64,000 nucleotides of DNA from Caprimulgus europaeus (Eukaryota > Chordata > Aves > Caprimulgiformes > Caprimulgidae), in NCBI GenBank assembly GCA_907165065.1, contig OU015525.1, forward strand, positions 52,461,537 through 52,525,536, given 5' to 3'. This document shows positions 25,443 through 38,708 of this stretch, one piece after another. The translations under genes were made by a program, and so were the position numbers. The notes beneath the pieces were generated by a model. The model was not told the DNA's origin, searched no databases, and worked only from the letters and a program-made list of their open reading frames with translations. Every line of letters starts with the position of its first letter. The first letter of the stretch is position 1.

Positions 25443-28400
25443 AACTTCCCCCACCTAACCAACAAACACCAATTCCCCCAAAAAAACAACCAAAAAACCC
25501 AACAATTACACCTACTAGCCAAAAGATAAAATGGCATTAGGTATTATGAGTGTTGTGAATCCTTTAAGAGATGCACTGAAAGTTATGAACTGCATTTAGC
25601 TCAATATAGGGCTATGTTGGAGGGACTGTACATGCAGCTCCTTGGTGTGCAGATGGCTGTAACATAATGTCTTCTAGAAAATGGTGTTTGAAGGTGCTAT
25701 TTCCACAGACATTAGGTACTGACTTCCATTTTTTAACTGAAGGTTGAAATTTTTTCTTGGTTTGGTTCCTGAATGTGGCACTTTCAAATTCTTTTCACCA
25801 ATTTGAAACTCCAGCCCTACTTCACTTCTTGTTCCTTAGACACATCTCTTGCACTTATTTGCTATCCTTAAAACAGGAAGGCCCTTGAGCTCAAGATAGA
25901 CGAAAAGGTCTGTTTAGGTACCAAATGTTCTTCTGAGGAGACAAATTCAGTTAGTGAAGGGGGATTACATACAGCTAGACATAGATTCTAATAAGTTAGT
26001 GAATCCATTGAAAAATCTATTTCAAATCATACCTTATGGATGTTCATATTTTAAAAAAGTCCATTATTTGTATCTTTTCGAGCAAGGAGAGAAAAAGCAA
26101 TCTCTAACTATTATAAATATTATATATTATAAATATTACAGCTTGAATAATCTGAAATAAAGTAAATATATTCAAGAATGAGAAATCAAAGTCTCATTTT
26201 CCCATTTTGGATTAGCAAAACTTTGTTTTCTGTTGTAATTGTGCTTTTTGATGCTTCATTTATAATCCAAAATGCAGTATGGTGCTGCAGAAAATAAGTA
26301 TAAACACACACATGCTCTCTTTCTTTTTATATTGTATACTTTTATACTATATGGCAAGTGGTAGAAGGAATACAGACAGTATGTGGCACACAAATGAGGC
26401 ACAGCTTAAGACTCTGAGAATAAATAGTCCAGTCACTTGTTTTGGGATTTGTATTCTGATGATTGCTGTATTTTGTTAATTTCCTCATGACCATTATTAG
26501 GTGTCTTTCTTTCCTTCCTATTAAAGGTTCACTGCATTTGTGTTCTTTCCTTTCTCTCCTAGGTGCAGAAGCACTTTGCTTCCCCTTACATCTCTGTTTT
26601 GAGTCAGTTCCCCACAGGTATATACACTACTTATGCATTTTTAATGATCTTATCCCTACAGTATCTAAGCTCCACAATAAAACATTTATGTGCAATATAC
26701 TGTAGGTCAGAGATTCTTCCCTGTGTCTACACAACAGATTGGTTTTAAACTTAAAAGGCAGGTTGGGGTAAAGCTAGTTTTTCTGTACCTGTGGACCTGG
26801 TCATAGAAGCTGAAAAAGCAGATACCTGTACAAAACGCTTCTACTGTAGAGTTTAGGTTGTTATTTTTGGACACATGGGATGTCCTTGGTGATTCCTCAG
26901 ACCCAGCTAGACAGTATTTCAATCGCTAGGCCCCATCCCGTATATTTTTTAAACTATTATTTTAAATCTGATTAAGCTGATGGAATTGCAATCACTGTAT
27001 GAACTATCTGACTGTTGTCTGTCTTAAAGACAAAATTACCTTGGTTTCATTAGAAAGAAAATGTGTTAGTAGTAAATTAAAAAGAAGATGGAAAGCAAAA
27101 GTAGGTATCCATACACAGATTTCTTCAGTAAGTTAATGAAATTGGCTCAAAACCAATGCAAGTTAGGGCAAAAAATTATTTCCTTTGGAGACAAGATCTA
27201 AATCAAGTTCAGCATTACAGTACATAGTAACGATGGAAACATCGGTCCAACAGGTTACCACAGATGATTTCACCTTCATTTTCCACATTCTGCTCCCAAG
27301 CAAAGAGTTGTGGAAAGAAGTAAAACAAAATATAAGATTATGCATACTTATATTAAGATACATACATAAGATAGCAGTACACAATCAAAATTCCTGTCCC
27401 TCCATTGACCTTCCCTGATTGAAAATGCCCTGAAGGACAGAGAGGAAGATATTCTGGCATTATCTGCCAGTTCATTCCAGGGAAAGCACACTGACTGTGT
27501 TTCACCCTGGCTGAGCTTCCAGGTGTGACCCTGAGTTCAGCCTCTGTGAAGTCTGTGTCTCAATTCATTGACCTTTTACAAATGCAATAATGATACTCAT
27601 CCACCCATTTAAGAGTCTTTAAGGAAAATTATGTATTGTTTTTATTATTCTACAATCTGTTGAGATTTCTGGTTCCCTTTCATGCATTTCAGTATCTTAA
27701 TTTACTTCTTTTTCTTTTGAGAAGCAAATCTGACAGTTAAATTTCACATCACGTATTGACTGAATTGAAAGAGTCTTAAAAATTAATGAAGAAAATGGAA
27801 TATTACTTAAAGAAGCAGGAAAGATACAAAAGCAGGCTAAAGAAACAATTTGAATCCTGACTTCAGTGGGGTAGTTAATGATTCAAATTAGCTTGGTAAA
27901 GGAGTTTGAAATAGACAATCAATGCTTTGATGTTTTTTAATCACAGTAAATAGTAATTGTATCTCAAGCTGTATAGTTGAAAGGAAGCCTTGGGGAAATT
28001 AGACCACTGGTCCCACCAAAAGCACTTGGGCATAAGAACATTTAAAAATAACTTTAAAAGTATAATTTAAACTACATTCATGGACAGAAATAATCTCTGC
28101 TATGTACTTTACAACTGGAAAGGCTACACTGGCCTATGTTGCTGTCAGTATCTCATCTGAAAATGAAAATATATTCTGCTTTAGTACCCTTTTCTCTTGC
28201 TTTAGATGGTCACAGGCTGGTAAGTTGAGGGTCGTTGGCAATTCTACACAGGGAAATTTCTCCGCAAACAAGTCAAAATTAGCTTCCATATCTCTTCATT
28301 CCTGAATAGAGATCGACACCAATCGAGTGGCCTTCCAATACATTTCAGTGGTTTTAATAATGAAGTCATCAGAACAAAATACTGCAGCCTTCAAAAAATA

Positions 28401-28908
28401 CTTCAAGTAAATGTACTTCAAGGACCTGATCTATGTGAAGTCTCTTTCATCCTTTCAGAGGTTACTTTGTTTTTCTGAAGTAAATTGGATCTAAGTGTTG
28501 TCTCTCTTGCTCCTTCACCGACCCCCCTCCAACAAAAATTCTGTCCACTGAATTCAGTGACATTCTCACCTTAGGCTCTCTTGAGCTGCTGGCTGAAGCC
28601 CAGCTGAAATTTTCCCAGTGGGGATGTCGAATAAGCCACATGAGCATAGTGGGCTTCAAAGTGCCTTTTATTACTCTGTGGCCAGAAAGACAATCAATTT
28701 CTAGACTTCACTACAAAGAAAAAAAAATATGCAGCTGCTCAGCTCAACAAAGCACTAAGACCTACAAATATCATGCAGTACACCACATACGTTGACACAT
28801 GCAGCACAGGAAGGAGGTAGTGGCTTAGGTAGGGCTTTTTGTAATGCTGCTGATATTCTTTACTCAGTTAACTCAATGGTTCAGACCCAAGTGAGGCCTT
28901 TCAAGCCT

Positions 28909-28920
28909 ACACACACACAC
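28909..28920. repeat. (AC)n short dinucleotide repeat
   Basis: Six AC units. Confidence 0.75.
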
Positions 28921-31900
28921 GGTTGTTAAGTTGCTGCTAACTTGAGGCAAAGGAAAACTAAAGTTGGAGATCTGTCAAATGTGAAAGCTTTTCAGAGGAA
29001 CAAACACAAATCATGGCTTAACTTCAGAACACATTCTTTATCTGCATTTCCTATAAATGCTAGAAAAGTTTTCCAGAAGACATTCAGAAAGGGCTTCAAT
29101 GTGTGTCACAGAATCAATATACATAATATTATAGCTAATTTAATACTTTCTAAATAGAAAGTAATAGAAGATACTTCCTGAACTGAGCACAACTTTTAGA
29201 GATGCCAAGTATTTTTACTGAAATTCCATATAATTTTATACCACATGAAAATGAAAAGATGTAAGGGGTAGTTACTCCTCTAGAGATCTTCTTTCAATTT
29301 TAGGGAAGAAAGACTTGTTCTTCTCATTAATGTTCAATCAGTGAACATCATACTGTCTTGTTCTTTATATACCATTTCCTAGTTCATAGGAAAGAAGAGG
29401 ATGGATTAATGAAGACACAAAGGAAAGACAAAGATTGGAGAAGAAGTTCAGACAAGGGATGGCAGGTAAAGACAGGCCAACTGAACAAGGAGTTAGGACA
29501 ATAAATGGACAGTTGCACAGGGTTTATAGCATGGTATAAATTGAAAGAAAGCTACTACTTTCTGTATTTTGACTTTTTTGTTGCGTGCTTGTATTTCTTA
29601 GTGATGTTACCATCCCTGAATGCTGTTAACACTACAAATCCATATTTATGTGAGGTTTTTTGTTAAATTCCCACGCTAAGAGATGCTCAGTGGTGATTTG
29701 GTGGCAGTTGCTGTTAATGCATCTTATACACCATGCAATGATCCTGAGATTCACACCACATTTTAATTTACTAATTTCACTGTCACAGGAGCATGGCAAG
29801 AATTATCCAGTGAAAGTATTGTTTTGCCCATTTCATATACCAAATATTTACAGGTTGTATTATAAGGCACTAATATTTCAATAGATTAGTAAATTTAATA
29901 TCATTAGATGCCAAACTCTCAAATTAATTTTAAAGCCATTTTTGATTCACTGAAAAGGCAAGAAAAAACTGCTGTAGGTTTTGATAAAAGGATGTGCATG
30001 TATGTACACAGCTACACTACTCACAAGCACCACTAGTAATATATTAAAAACATTCCTATATTATTACTAACATTTCATCTCCTTTTACTGACAAAAATAT
30101 AAAGTGATGTGACTTCTTTTCAGAAGCTGAAAGAAACAATATAAAGGCAATTTGTGGTTTATCAACTTAAGTAACTCATAGGTGTAAAATTTGAATAGTA
30201 AATTATTGTAAATACAGACTACATTAGCAACACTACTATTCTTAATGAGTAAACAACAGCAAGTTACCTTCCTTTTTTGAAAGTCTTGTTTATTTGCTAC
30301 GAATCAATTTTGATGATTTAGTGATTGCACTTACTGATAGGTGTTTCAATCTCTTTAATCCTTATGTAAAGTTTGCTGAAATGAAAATGAGTCCTTCCAA
30401 TAACTTCCATTAATTTGGGAGGCTGCAAAAACTCAATGACTGATTATTTCTTTATTCATAACTTAAACAATTTATAAATAGCAAGATCTTAAATTATCCT
30501 AATATACATTGTTTTGATGGAGGTTTTTGAACATTGAATTTATCAGCAGCTGTCTAGCCTGCAGTTGCTGATGGTCAGATACAAAATTCAAAACGTGCTC
30601 TCACTGGAGGCATTTAAAAAAAAGGTGTTAATGCCCTGCTCCGGGACTTGACACGCAAGACCAATTTACATTGAACTTTTTTTTTTCTGACAAACTGAGC
30701 AGCAAGTTCAGAATGCATCTTGTGTCTTTTAAGGTAACTCTCACATCACAAAACTCCTTTCCAAGTGTTCTGACCACCCTAGAGGTGCATATTCAAGTTA
30801 ATAATTTTTCATTTTTTCAAGCTGAATATCTGATATTTTATCTAGACTGAGAAACACATTTAAGTCTGTTTGTTTCTCCTTGAGGTGCTTGCAACATCTT
30901 TCTAATTAGTAAAATATGAATACTTCAGCATACACTTTATTTTCTTTCCTCAACACTCATGCAAATGTTAATGAAATTTAATCTAACCCTGTCTCTGGGT
31001 TTTCTCTTTAAGATATCTCCTACACATTGACTGTTGCAATTTACCAATTTGGTTTCAGTTTCAGGACAGAACAGTATTTCATTCAATATACTGTAGGTAA
31101 TTACAGTAAATATCATATGTCCTATTCTAAAACAGGAATTTTGCACTGAACTTTCTATTGATTTCAGTTCCCTTCCCTACCAGCGTCTATGAATCACTGG
31201 AGATGCAGATCACAGTTGAGTCATTCAGTGAAGAAACTGTCCTGGCTATTGGTATTTAAACCAGAGCATTTTATATCACTGAAAACTGATCCCAAATGTG
31301 GGAGTGTTGTCAGCTCTGGGCATAATTTGGCATACATTTATCCTAATATAGAATATCCTTAGGGATTTTCTTCCACTACTTTATATACTGGAGTTGTAAT
31401 TACATCCTGCTAATATCACAGCATACAAACCTTCCAAGCAAGAGCCTGTAATTACAACATTGTGAAACTTCTGCTGTTTGGTAGTGCAAATTACCATTGA
31501 ACATTTTGGTGTAAATCAGTAGACAGAATCACTGGTACAGCCAAAGTAAGGAGAAACAAAGGCAGCTCTACATCACCCTTACACTTTACTCTCACTGTGT
31601 GGCAGATATCCAGTTGCTCTACATTATTACATTATGACGGCCGCAATAAGCCCATGCAGAAGTTATCAGCCAGAGTGAGTATGAAGAAGCAATTACAGCA
31701 ATTAATTTTATGATAAATCTATGTCACACACAGTTTTGTCAATATTAAGCTTCCTTTGCTGCAAGGTCTCCAAAACAGAGTTCAAGGTACTCCCTAGCCT
31801 AACAACAGCAAGACTACGCTTCATTTTAGCAATAGCATTTTGACAGCAGAGAACATACTAAGGAAGTTCAAGCAACTAGAAAAAACATAATGAAGGCACA

Positions 31901-32539
31901 ACACAAAACGGAAAAAAACCCCACCACTGATAAATAGAGAAGCTTTGGGTGGGCAAAGTAAGAACCAAAACAAAACCATGCGGCTGTAGCCAAGTTTAGA
32001 CTTGATTAAGTTCCAGACAATAGCTCCAGAATGGGGATACAGATCAGGCATTGTATCAAAAGCTGACTGCAACTGACCTGAATTGAATTCAAAAAACATC
32101 CTAGCTTGAAAATAAACTGGCTGTATACAGAAGACTTTCATGGTGGGCAGAGCCCTGCCTTCCTAACCAAATACACAAGTTGTATTTTTCAGTCCTGAAG
32201 GACTTGCAACTGCAAGTTGAGCTTGTAAGGGGTATTACATCCAGACAATATTTTAATAGCCCGCACTAGTTGATGTTTTAATTAAAAGTGACAGTATGTT
32301 TAGAACTGTCTTCTCAATGTTCTCTAACCAGAGAACACATAGACTCAATTAAATTTCAGAACAGTCTGAAAAGACAACACTGGACAAATTTTAGATGGGT
32401 GACAGTGTTTCGTATCCCTTACAGATCTTTCCACAGTGTGCTCTCTTCCTTGTGAGTGTCATGGAAATAGAATGGTATACACATAATTTTCATGTACTGA
32501 AGTCACACATAATTTCCCAACGCTAATACAATCTTCAGT

Positions 32540-32992
32540 CTGGTGTGAGTGAGAGGAGTGAGAAAAATGTGCGAAAAAAACTCCTGCAGACACCAAAGTC
32601 AGTGAATAAGGAGGAGAAGAAGGTGCTCCAGCTGCCAGAGTAAAGATTCCCCTGCAGCCCATGGAGAAGGCCATGGTGACACAGGTTGTCCCGCTGTGAC
32701 CCATGGAGGACCACAGTGGAGCAGATATCCACGCTGCAGCCTGTGAAGGACCCCACACTGGAGCAGGTGGACATTCCCTGAAAGAAGATGAGGCCTATGG
32801 AGAGCCCATGCTAGAGCAGGTTCCTGGCAGAAGCAGCAGCCCATGGAAAGGAGCCCACACAGAAGCAGGTTTCCTTTCAGGACCTGCAGCCCGTGGAGGA
32901 CCCACGCTGAAGCAGTCTGTTCCTGAAGGACTGTACTTGTCGAACTGCAGCCTGTGGGAATGACCTATGTTGGAGCAGTTCAAGAAGGACTG
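32540..32992. repeat. Quasi-repetitive block, probably an old LTR-element part (fossil)
   Basis: An unusually GC-rich block in which a loose unit recurs: 'tgcagcc(c/t)gtgg(a)', then 'gga(cc)ccac', then '(a)ctggagcag' (for example near 32656, 32699, 32740, 32805, 32835, 32890 and 32948). Units vary in length, so it is not a simple satellite. I recall this pattern as a dispersed avian repeat usually filed with ERVL-like LTR elements, and minus-strand frames across it (32459-32983) look like the hypothetical peptides often predicted from it. The assignment is from memory. It ends where a CR1 scrap begins. Confidence 0.5.
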
Positions 32993-33199
32993 TATATTAA
33001 AAGGCTATGGTAAGATCTCCCCAGAACCTTCTCTTCTCCAGGCTGAACAACCCCAACTCTCTCAGCCTTTCTTCATAGGAGAGTTGTCCCAGCCCCCTGA
33101 TCATCTTCCTGGCCCTTCTTTGGACCTGCTCTAACAAGCCCATATCTGTCTTGTGCTGGAGGCCCCAGAGCTGGGTACAGTACTCCAGGTGGTGTCTTA
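32993..33199 (-). mobile_element. CR1 LINE scrap, lacking both ends
   Basis: Minus-strand CR1 identified by 'ccttctcttctccaggctg', 'aacaaccccaactctctcagcc', 'cttcataggagag' and 'gctgggtacagtactccagg', which complement the [20 protein letters not shown] region of ORF2. The CR1 3' end is missing, because homology begins at the boundary with the quasi-repetitive block. The 5' side stops near 33199. Confidence 0.85.
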
Positions 33200-35551
33200 C
33201 ATTAAATACAACACAGATATAATTTGAAAAAAAATAAAACCAAAATCAGCAGAACAACCCCAACCAAAAACTCTCTGAGAGAAACAATAAAGAGGTACAT
33301 TAGATTTTTAAAAGTCCATTTGTGCAGACAGGGATTCTGCCTTTTTATTAGAACAGCTGACAGAGTGGAAGGAAACCAGGGAAGCTCTCAAGCACAAAAG
33401 CTCCTTTTCAGCTCTAAATTGTTAAATGCCTTTGTGTGCCTACTCTAGTCAAAATGCACTTTCACCTTTCCCAAGCCAAAAAAAGTAAGATTAAAAAGTT
33501 AATTATTCTTCAACAGTACCACTACAGAAGTGCATGTCGTCACAAAAGAGACCAAAAGGTCTAAGTATGCGAGACTGAATTAGTTATGATTTCCAACTGT
33601 GCTGTTTTCAAACACTTTCATGAAGAACGATTTATTTAAATATGATAATTACTCTGACAGCTGCAGATGAAAAAGCATTATCACAGAATATTCAACATAT
33701 TCATACCTAAATGATTGTAAGTCTTCACTCTATGAAAATTGGTTTGGGTTAAGCTGGGTGAAGGAGACTGCACAGCTATAGGACTTGCATTCCAGTGATT
33801 CTTTGTCAATAATGCAACCAAAGAACATAATACATAGCAGCACTCTGGCCTCAGCCAAGATCTAGAGAGGTTAAGAAAATTCATTTAAAGCTATTTCTGC
33901 ATCTTTTAGCCTAAATATAATTTAGGAGAAAATAAATGGAAGGTCTAATCAAATTGGCTAGTACAGATACCACTGAAAGTACACATTTGAAGAAAATACT
34001 GAAGAGTGAGAAACAAATAGTCTAGCTTGAATTTTAGATGCCTAATAGATCTGACAGACCTGGAATCTGAAATACATCATTTTATGAAGGACAGCAAGGA
34101 ACATGAATGGTGAAATGCCTACACAGGTTTCTTTAGAGATCTATTTTCTTCAGACCAGAATAACATTGTGCACTACTTTAAATTGCTGAAATACTATCTT
34201 TGAAAAAGCTAGCAAGCCATTTCCAAATTTTTGAAGACAGAACGGAATTCAAAATGCAAGAATAACATACTATAATTTATAAACTACTTTACTGCTTTAA
34301 GCTGTGTTATGATTTAAATTATATTTTAATAATATCCTTTTGCATATAAGAAGGTGGAGTCCCATTGCATATCTCAGAAAAAGAAAGAAAAAAAAAAGTC
34401 AGGCCAATGACACTAGAAAAACCACACAATTATTTTCCATAATCAGTTACTCTCAGAAGTAATAACTTGATCAAATTCCTAAGAAGTTCTGTGCTGTGGT
34501 CTTAATAGCCATCAGGCTAGTTCTTCCCTGCCTTAAAAATGGAAAAATCATCCTTGAAAAGCCACAACATTTATTGGTGTACATGAGAAAAGCCCTCAGT
34601 CTGGCGGGAAGGCCCAGACAATTACATTCACCATTTGTGACACTATAGCTAATGCCACCTGCAGGGTGTATGCTTCTGTTAATCATCTGCAACATGCCTC
34701 TTCACTGTCTCAGGTATGTGAACCAGCTGGTCACAGCTCCCCTCATGGCAGAGTTTAGTGGTCGCCCAAGTATCCCACCTTTGCTGGTCCTGCTCACGAT
34801 ACCAAGTACAATATCAGTATCCCATTCATACATTACTGCCAAGTTTGTCTCCTTCTGCTGACTGATGTCTTATCTCATTTCATTTGCAACTTTCCAATAT
34901 GCTGTTCTTGCCTAGACAGATAGAGAAGGCTTCAGATATTTAATTTGAAAAAGCTACTGTCATAACAAAATTACTCTTTTGACAAGTTTTAGCTGAAAAA
35001 AAAAAACCAAACAAATGTAGGATCACTCCACTTTCTTTCAGCTGCATCACTAGGCTTCTGGAACTGAATTTCATCCATTCAATTAAATAAATTTTTAAAT
35101 GTAAAAATAATATTTACTGCAAAAGGGCTGAAGGCTTTCCTTGTTTATCTTGTTTTAGCATTTCTCAATCTTTGGGATAAGAGTAATGAGATTCCTCTGA
35201 ATTAAAAATGCAAATTTGCTTAACCCAGAAAGACAAAAACTGTATTTGTGGGTGCTGTGTAATTGGGATACTGATAGTTTATGGTAATCTAGACAGCTCA
35301 GGAACTGCTTGTCATCCGAGGATACCTACACTGTACCACCTAGGATGAAATACTCTACCAAACACTATGTTCCACCATTCATGCATTAACCTTAATTCCA
35401 GCATTCCCATATACCATCCTACTGCACTGTGGGCTAAAGACACTTTCACAGCTTGTCACATTGCTGTCACACCACTGACTTACTTGACACTATAAAAGAT
35501 GCTAATGGCTATGTCTAGGGATTTGATGTTTTCTCTCCTTAATTATTAAAG
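33200..35551. other. Unique non-coding DNA
   Basis: No recognised element or gene. Confidence 0.5.
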
Positions 35552-35781
35552 GACCAGTTAAGTTTGTCTGTCGGCTCTGTGAAAAGTTGGAGGAGGCAGA
35601 CACTCTCTCTTGGTCACGGGATGGCAGCCACAATTACAGCATTCAGAGTGCAGACACTGCACGCCTGCCTGGGAGACGCTGCAGCAGCTCTTGCTCAGCT
35701 AAAGTGTCTTCATCCACACCTGCCTTCACTGATCTCAACCCATATGCAGCTCCAGATGTAACAAGCCTTCCACTGAGCTGA
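35552..35781 (+). CDS. Candidate terminal exon, unidentified (weak)
   Basis: A plus-strand frame follows an acceptor-like site: the pyrimidine stretch 'ttttctctcctt' (35529-35540) then 'aattattaaag'. From 35552 it reads (x)GA-PVKFVCRLCEKLEEAD, then TLSWSRDGSHNYSIQSAD, and ends with TDLNPYAAPDVTSLPLS and TGA at 35779-35781. Composition is richer in GC and in Ser, Cys and Asp than the flanks. Two AATAAA signals and an A-rich stretch follow at 35851-35880, about 70-85 bases after the stop. I do not recognise the protein. The branch point is poor, no partner exon was found, and overlapping frames on both strands (35564-35761 plus, 35643-35849 minus) weaken the case. It could be a real 3'-terminal exon, an old retrocopy end, or chance. 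Confidence 0.25.
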
Positions 35782-35850
35782 GAACCACAAAGTTCAAGGC
35801 CCGATGTCCTGAATCCTCTGATTTCTAACGTAGGGATCATAGTTGCCATT

Positions 35851-35879
35851 AAAAATAAAATAAAATAAAAAAAAAAAAA
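35851..35879. repeat. A-rich (TAAAA)n stretch
   Basis: AAAATAAAATAAAAT-type repeat passing into a run of A. It contains AATAAA hexamers just downstream of the candidate terminal exon. Confidence 0.8.
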
Positions 35880-35881
35880 TT

Positions 35882-38534
35882 TGGATTTGTCTCTTTATGA
35901 TGCAACTAGGAAGTTTACCCTATTCAGGGATCTCTATTTTTCAGGGCAAAGCCTACCAGAAGGAAGATGTTCAGAAGGGAGGTTGTCTTGTACAAACAGG
36001 GCTGCTGTAGCTGAAACTGGTTGCTTGGTGACTCCAGTGGGAAGGGCTAACCATTTTATGTAGCTAACTCCTGGAGGTTTAAATGGAAGGCTTCCTTCTC
36101 ACAGCTCCTGACAGAAAAGCTTTTTAGCAATCTGTCCAAATAATGAACCACTTCCTTCAGCAATTTTAAATTAATATGACAGTCTTCTGCAGCAAGGAAA
36201 CAGACAACTTACATATTGCTAAAAATAGTTTATTTAGTAAATGATACCCTTACTAGTGAAGGGATCTACAATTAGACTTTTTCACATTTTTTAAAAGGAT
36301 TTTTTTTTTCTCCTCTCCCTTTGAAGAATGGAGGAAGAAACATCATTTCTATAATTAAACTGCTAAGTTGCCATGGTCTTTGGAAAAAAAAAACCAACAG
36401 AGATTATCTCCCACCAGCTCTGTGAGCTATCGGTACGGGAGGCAGGCCAAGGATGTGGTGTGCTGTAAGGAACACAGCATGCCATCAGTGCAGCCACCCT
36501 TACAGAGCAAGACAGGATCAAACACAAGGCAGGTGCACACCGAGCATTCAGGATTTGTACTAGAAAGCCTTCAGGCTCCTTTGGGAAGCCATAGTGCATT
36601 ATTATTTATTAGGACAAACACACCCACCAGTTTCTGCCTCCTGTTACCTACACTTAAAACAACAGGAGGGTTCTGTACTGCCCTGCTATGTGCTACAGGA
36701 ACAGCCTGTGCAATCCTTTCAGAGGTGGGAAGAAGATTAGTTTTAATCCATCTTTCTGTGGGATTAATTCTGTTTGGGATCTGTCCCAAAACCTTAAATG
36801 GTCTTTAGCCTGTGTTAAGCATACACTTGATCTTGCACAGTCCCCTAGAAATGCTCTTGTCTCATGTCAGGTCTCCTTCTCTTTCACTCAAATACTGCCT
36901 GAGACATCCCCAACATCTGGTTTTACAAAGAAATTGACAGAGGACAACACTGTGGCTGTCTTTCCCTACCACAGGGAGAAGCTCCAACACGAATTGTTTT
37001 AACTGATCTATCAGTCAGTTCTGGACAGCAACAGTGATTTCTCCTTAGTAAACAAGCAAACACTAATTTGCAAATAAGAATTTGAAATTAAGGAAATGCC
37101 AAAGTATTCTTCTGAATTTGGATTTTAATATCTTATATAATAAACATTTTTCAAAGGATATCAGAATGTCTACATTAGTGAGAAAAAAATATTTTAGAAT
37201 CTGAAACATTATTTAGGAGTGAATGCTAATTTAAATAGTACTTCATACATTAACAAAACCTGAGTTTATATTTTATATTAATGAAATACTATCAAATGTA
37301 ATCTAAACAATTTAATGGTTGGCTGGGTTAATTAGCATTTTTCAAAACTGATAATTAGTATTTTTTTTAACCTCAAGGTCACAGCTTAGACCCAAGTTCT
37401 TACTAATTAGCACTGACAATAATTAGGAGAACAAATATAGCATTTTCATCTGAGGATCTTAACATGTTTTATTTCTGCACATATTCCCTCAAAGCACCTA
37501 CAAGTTAAGTGACGATTTTAAGGCTTGTGTTACAAAGAAGTAGGCTAAGACATTGACAGAAAATATTTTCTTCAATCATCATAGCAGAATGCAGGCAAAA
37601 AAGATTTTGCACATAGGCTGGTAAACTGTCTTGACAACTTTGCAAGGCTGATAAAAATATATGTCCCTTTTCATCCTCTTCCAAAATGGAAGCATCACTG
37701 TTGAGCTGACATAGTATCACAAATACAAAAAAAGTGCTTTTAGTGAAGATAGCAAGAGTCAAAAAATACTCAGAATCACTAAGATCACTGAGCATTTCCT
37801 TTATTTAATATAAACTTCCCTTTCCATACAAAAGGAATTGATTTACCATTCCTAACACCATTAATACTAATTATCACACACAACTCCTACTTAGGGTGTA
37901 TTGACATTTATGGTTTAGGGCAGTTTAAGTCCCAAGAACTTCATCTACAAATAGCAGCACAAAGAGCTCCTTTTCCAAACTGTTCATCAGCTTTTTACTT
38001 CATTTACTATTATTTGTATTACTTAGGCACAAAAGACACCCACTAGAAATCACAGTTAAGCTTTGGTAAGTGCTAACCCAAGATCTTGCCTCTGGAACCT
38101 TCCAGCTGATACAGTCAAGAGAGGTGAACAGCAGGAACAAGGAAATATTAGGTCCTTTTATAGAACTGGAGCAAAGCCACAAATACATTGGAAGAAATCT
38201 GCCAGAAGTGAAAACTCAGTTTGGTGCCTTTGCAAGAAGACTCTCCAAGTGGTACATTAAGAGGCAGGATTCCAGTACCTAAACATAGGCAGCTTGTGCC
38301 ATTTTGGATGCCCTAAGCACCTGCAATTTCTGAGACATTTTTGTGGGGCTGGTACTCCTACTTACAAACTAGGAGTGAGACCAGAGCTGTGCCCACTTGG
38401 AGCAACAGCTTCAAGCCAGGCAATATAACTTAAAACATCTAAAATAGCAATAGATGCTCATTGCCTAAACCTGAGTCCAAGCTCTATTTGGTTCATGCCT
38501 GAGACAGAAAACAGTCTCCAGTATTTTAAAGAGG
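35882..38534. other. Unique DNA, no supported gene
   Basis: It includes a 146-codon frame opened by TTG at 36368-36808 (plus) that has no recognised motif and overlaps similar-sized minus-strand frames, so I do not call it. The rest is AT-rich. Confidence 0.5.
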
Positions 38535-38701
38535 TGTGGTGATTTCAACTCATCTGGCAGCTTAACACTATACAGCCGCTTGCTCCTCCCCTCCCGGGAA
38601 ATGGGGGAGAGAATCAGAAGGGTAAAAGTGAGAAAACCTGTGGGTTGAGATAAAAAAAAATATAATTTAAATGAAATTAAAAATTAAAATAATAATGGCA
38701 A
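38535..38701 (-). mobile_element. LTR fossil, 3'-end part, split by a CR1
   Basis: The complement of an LTR of the same family as 4415-5076. It begins TGTGGTGATTT (the LTR's 3' terminus reversed), with 'cagccgcttgctcctcccct' and 'gggttgagataaa' matching the C-rich 3' part and the AT-rich block. It is interrupted at about 38702 by a CR1 and resumes at 39900. It is a decayed retroviral fossil with no coding part. Confidence 0.8.
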
Positions 38702-38708
38702 CAATCAT
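38702..38708. repeat. Probable target duplication, left copy (CAATCAT)
   Basis: Matches CAATGAT at 39900-39906 at six of seven bases and lies at the edge of the CR1 inserted in the LTR. It is partly ambiguous with the CR1 3' end (ATCATAGAATC). Confidence 0.45.

Larger units (their letters stand above)
15942..32539. other. Long unique AT-rich stretch without a recognised gene
   Basis: About 16.6 kb with no CR1, LTR or recognisable coding exon. Contents are microsatellites (16279-16303, 23977-23993, 25423-25442, 28909-28920), T and A runs, and scattered frames under 120 codons. The longest ATG-initiated ones (17926-18267 plus, 24394-24753 plus by alternative start) have no recognised motif. 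Confidence 0.55.

Noticed and set aside
32459-32983. Minus-strand frames rich in Leu, His, Trp and Pro
   Set aside because: They follow the quasi-repetitive block and look like the spurious peptides such repeats generate in bird annotations.
33670-33700. 'atcacagaata' as a further CR1 3' end
   Set aside because: About ten matching bases with no following CR1 block.
36368-36808. 146-codon plus-strand frame
   Set aside because: Opened by TTG rather than ATG, overlapped by minus-strand frames, no domain or splice context recognised; consistent with chance.
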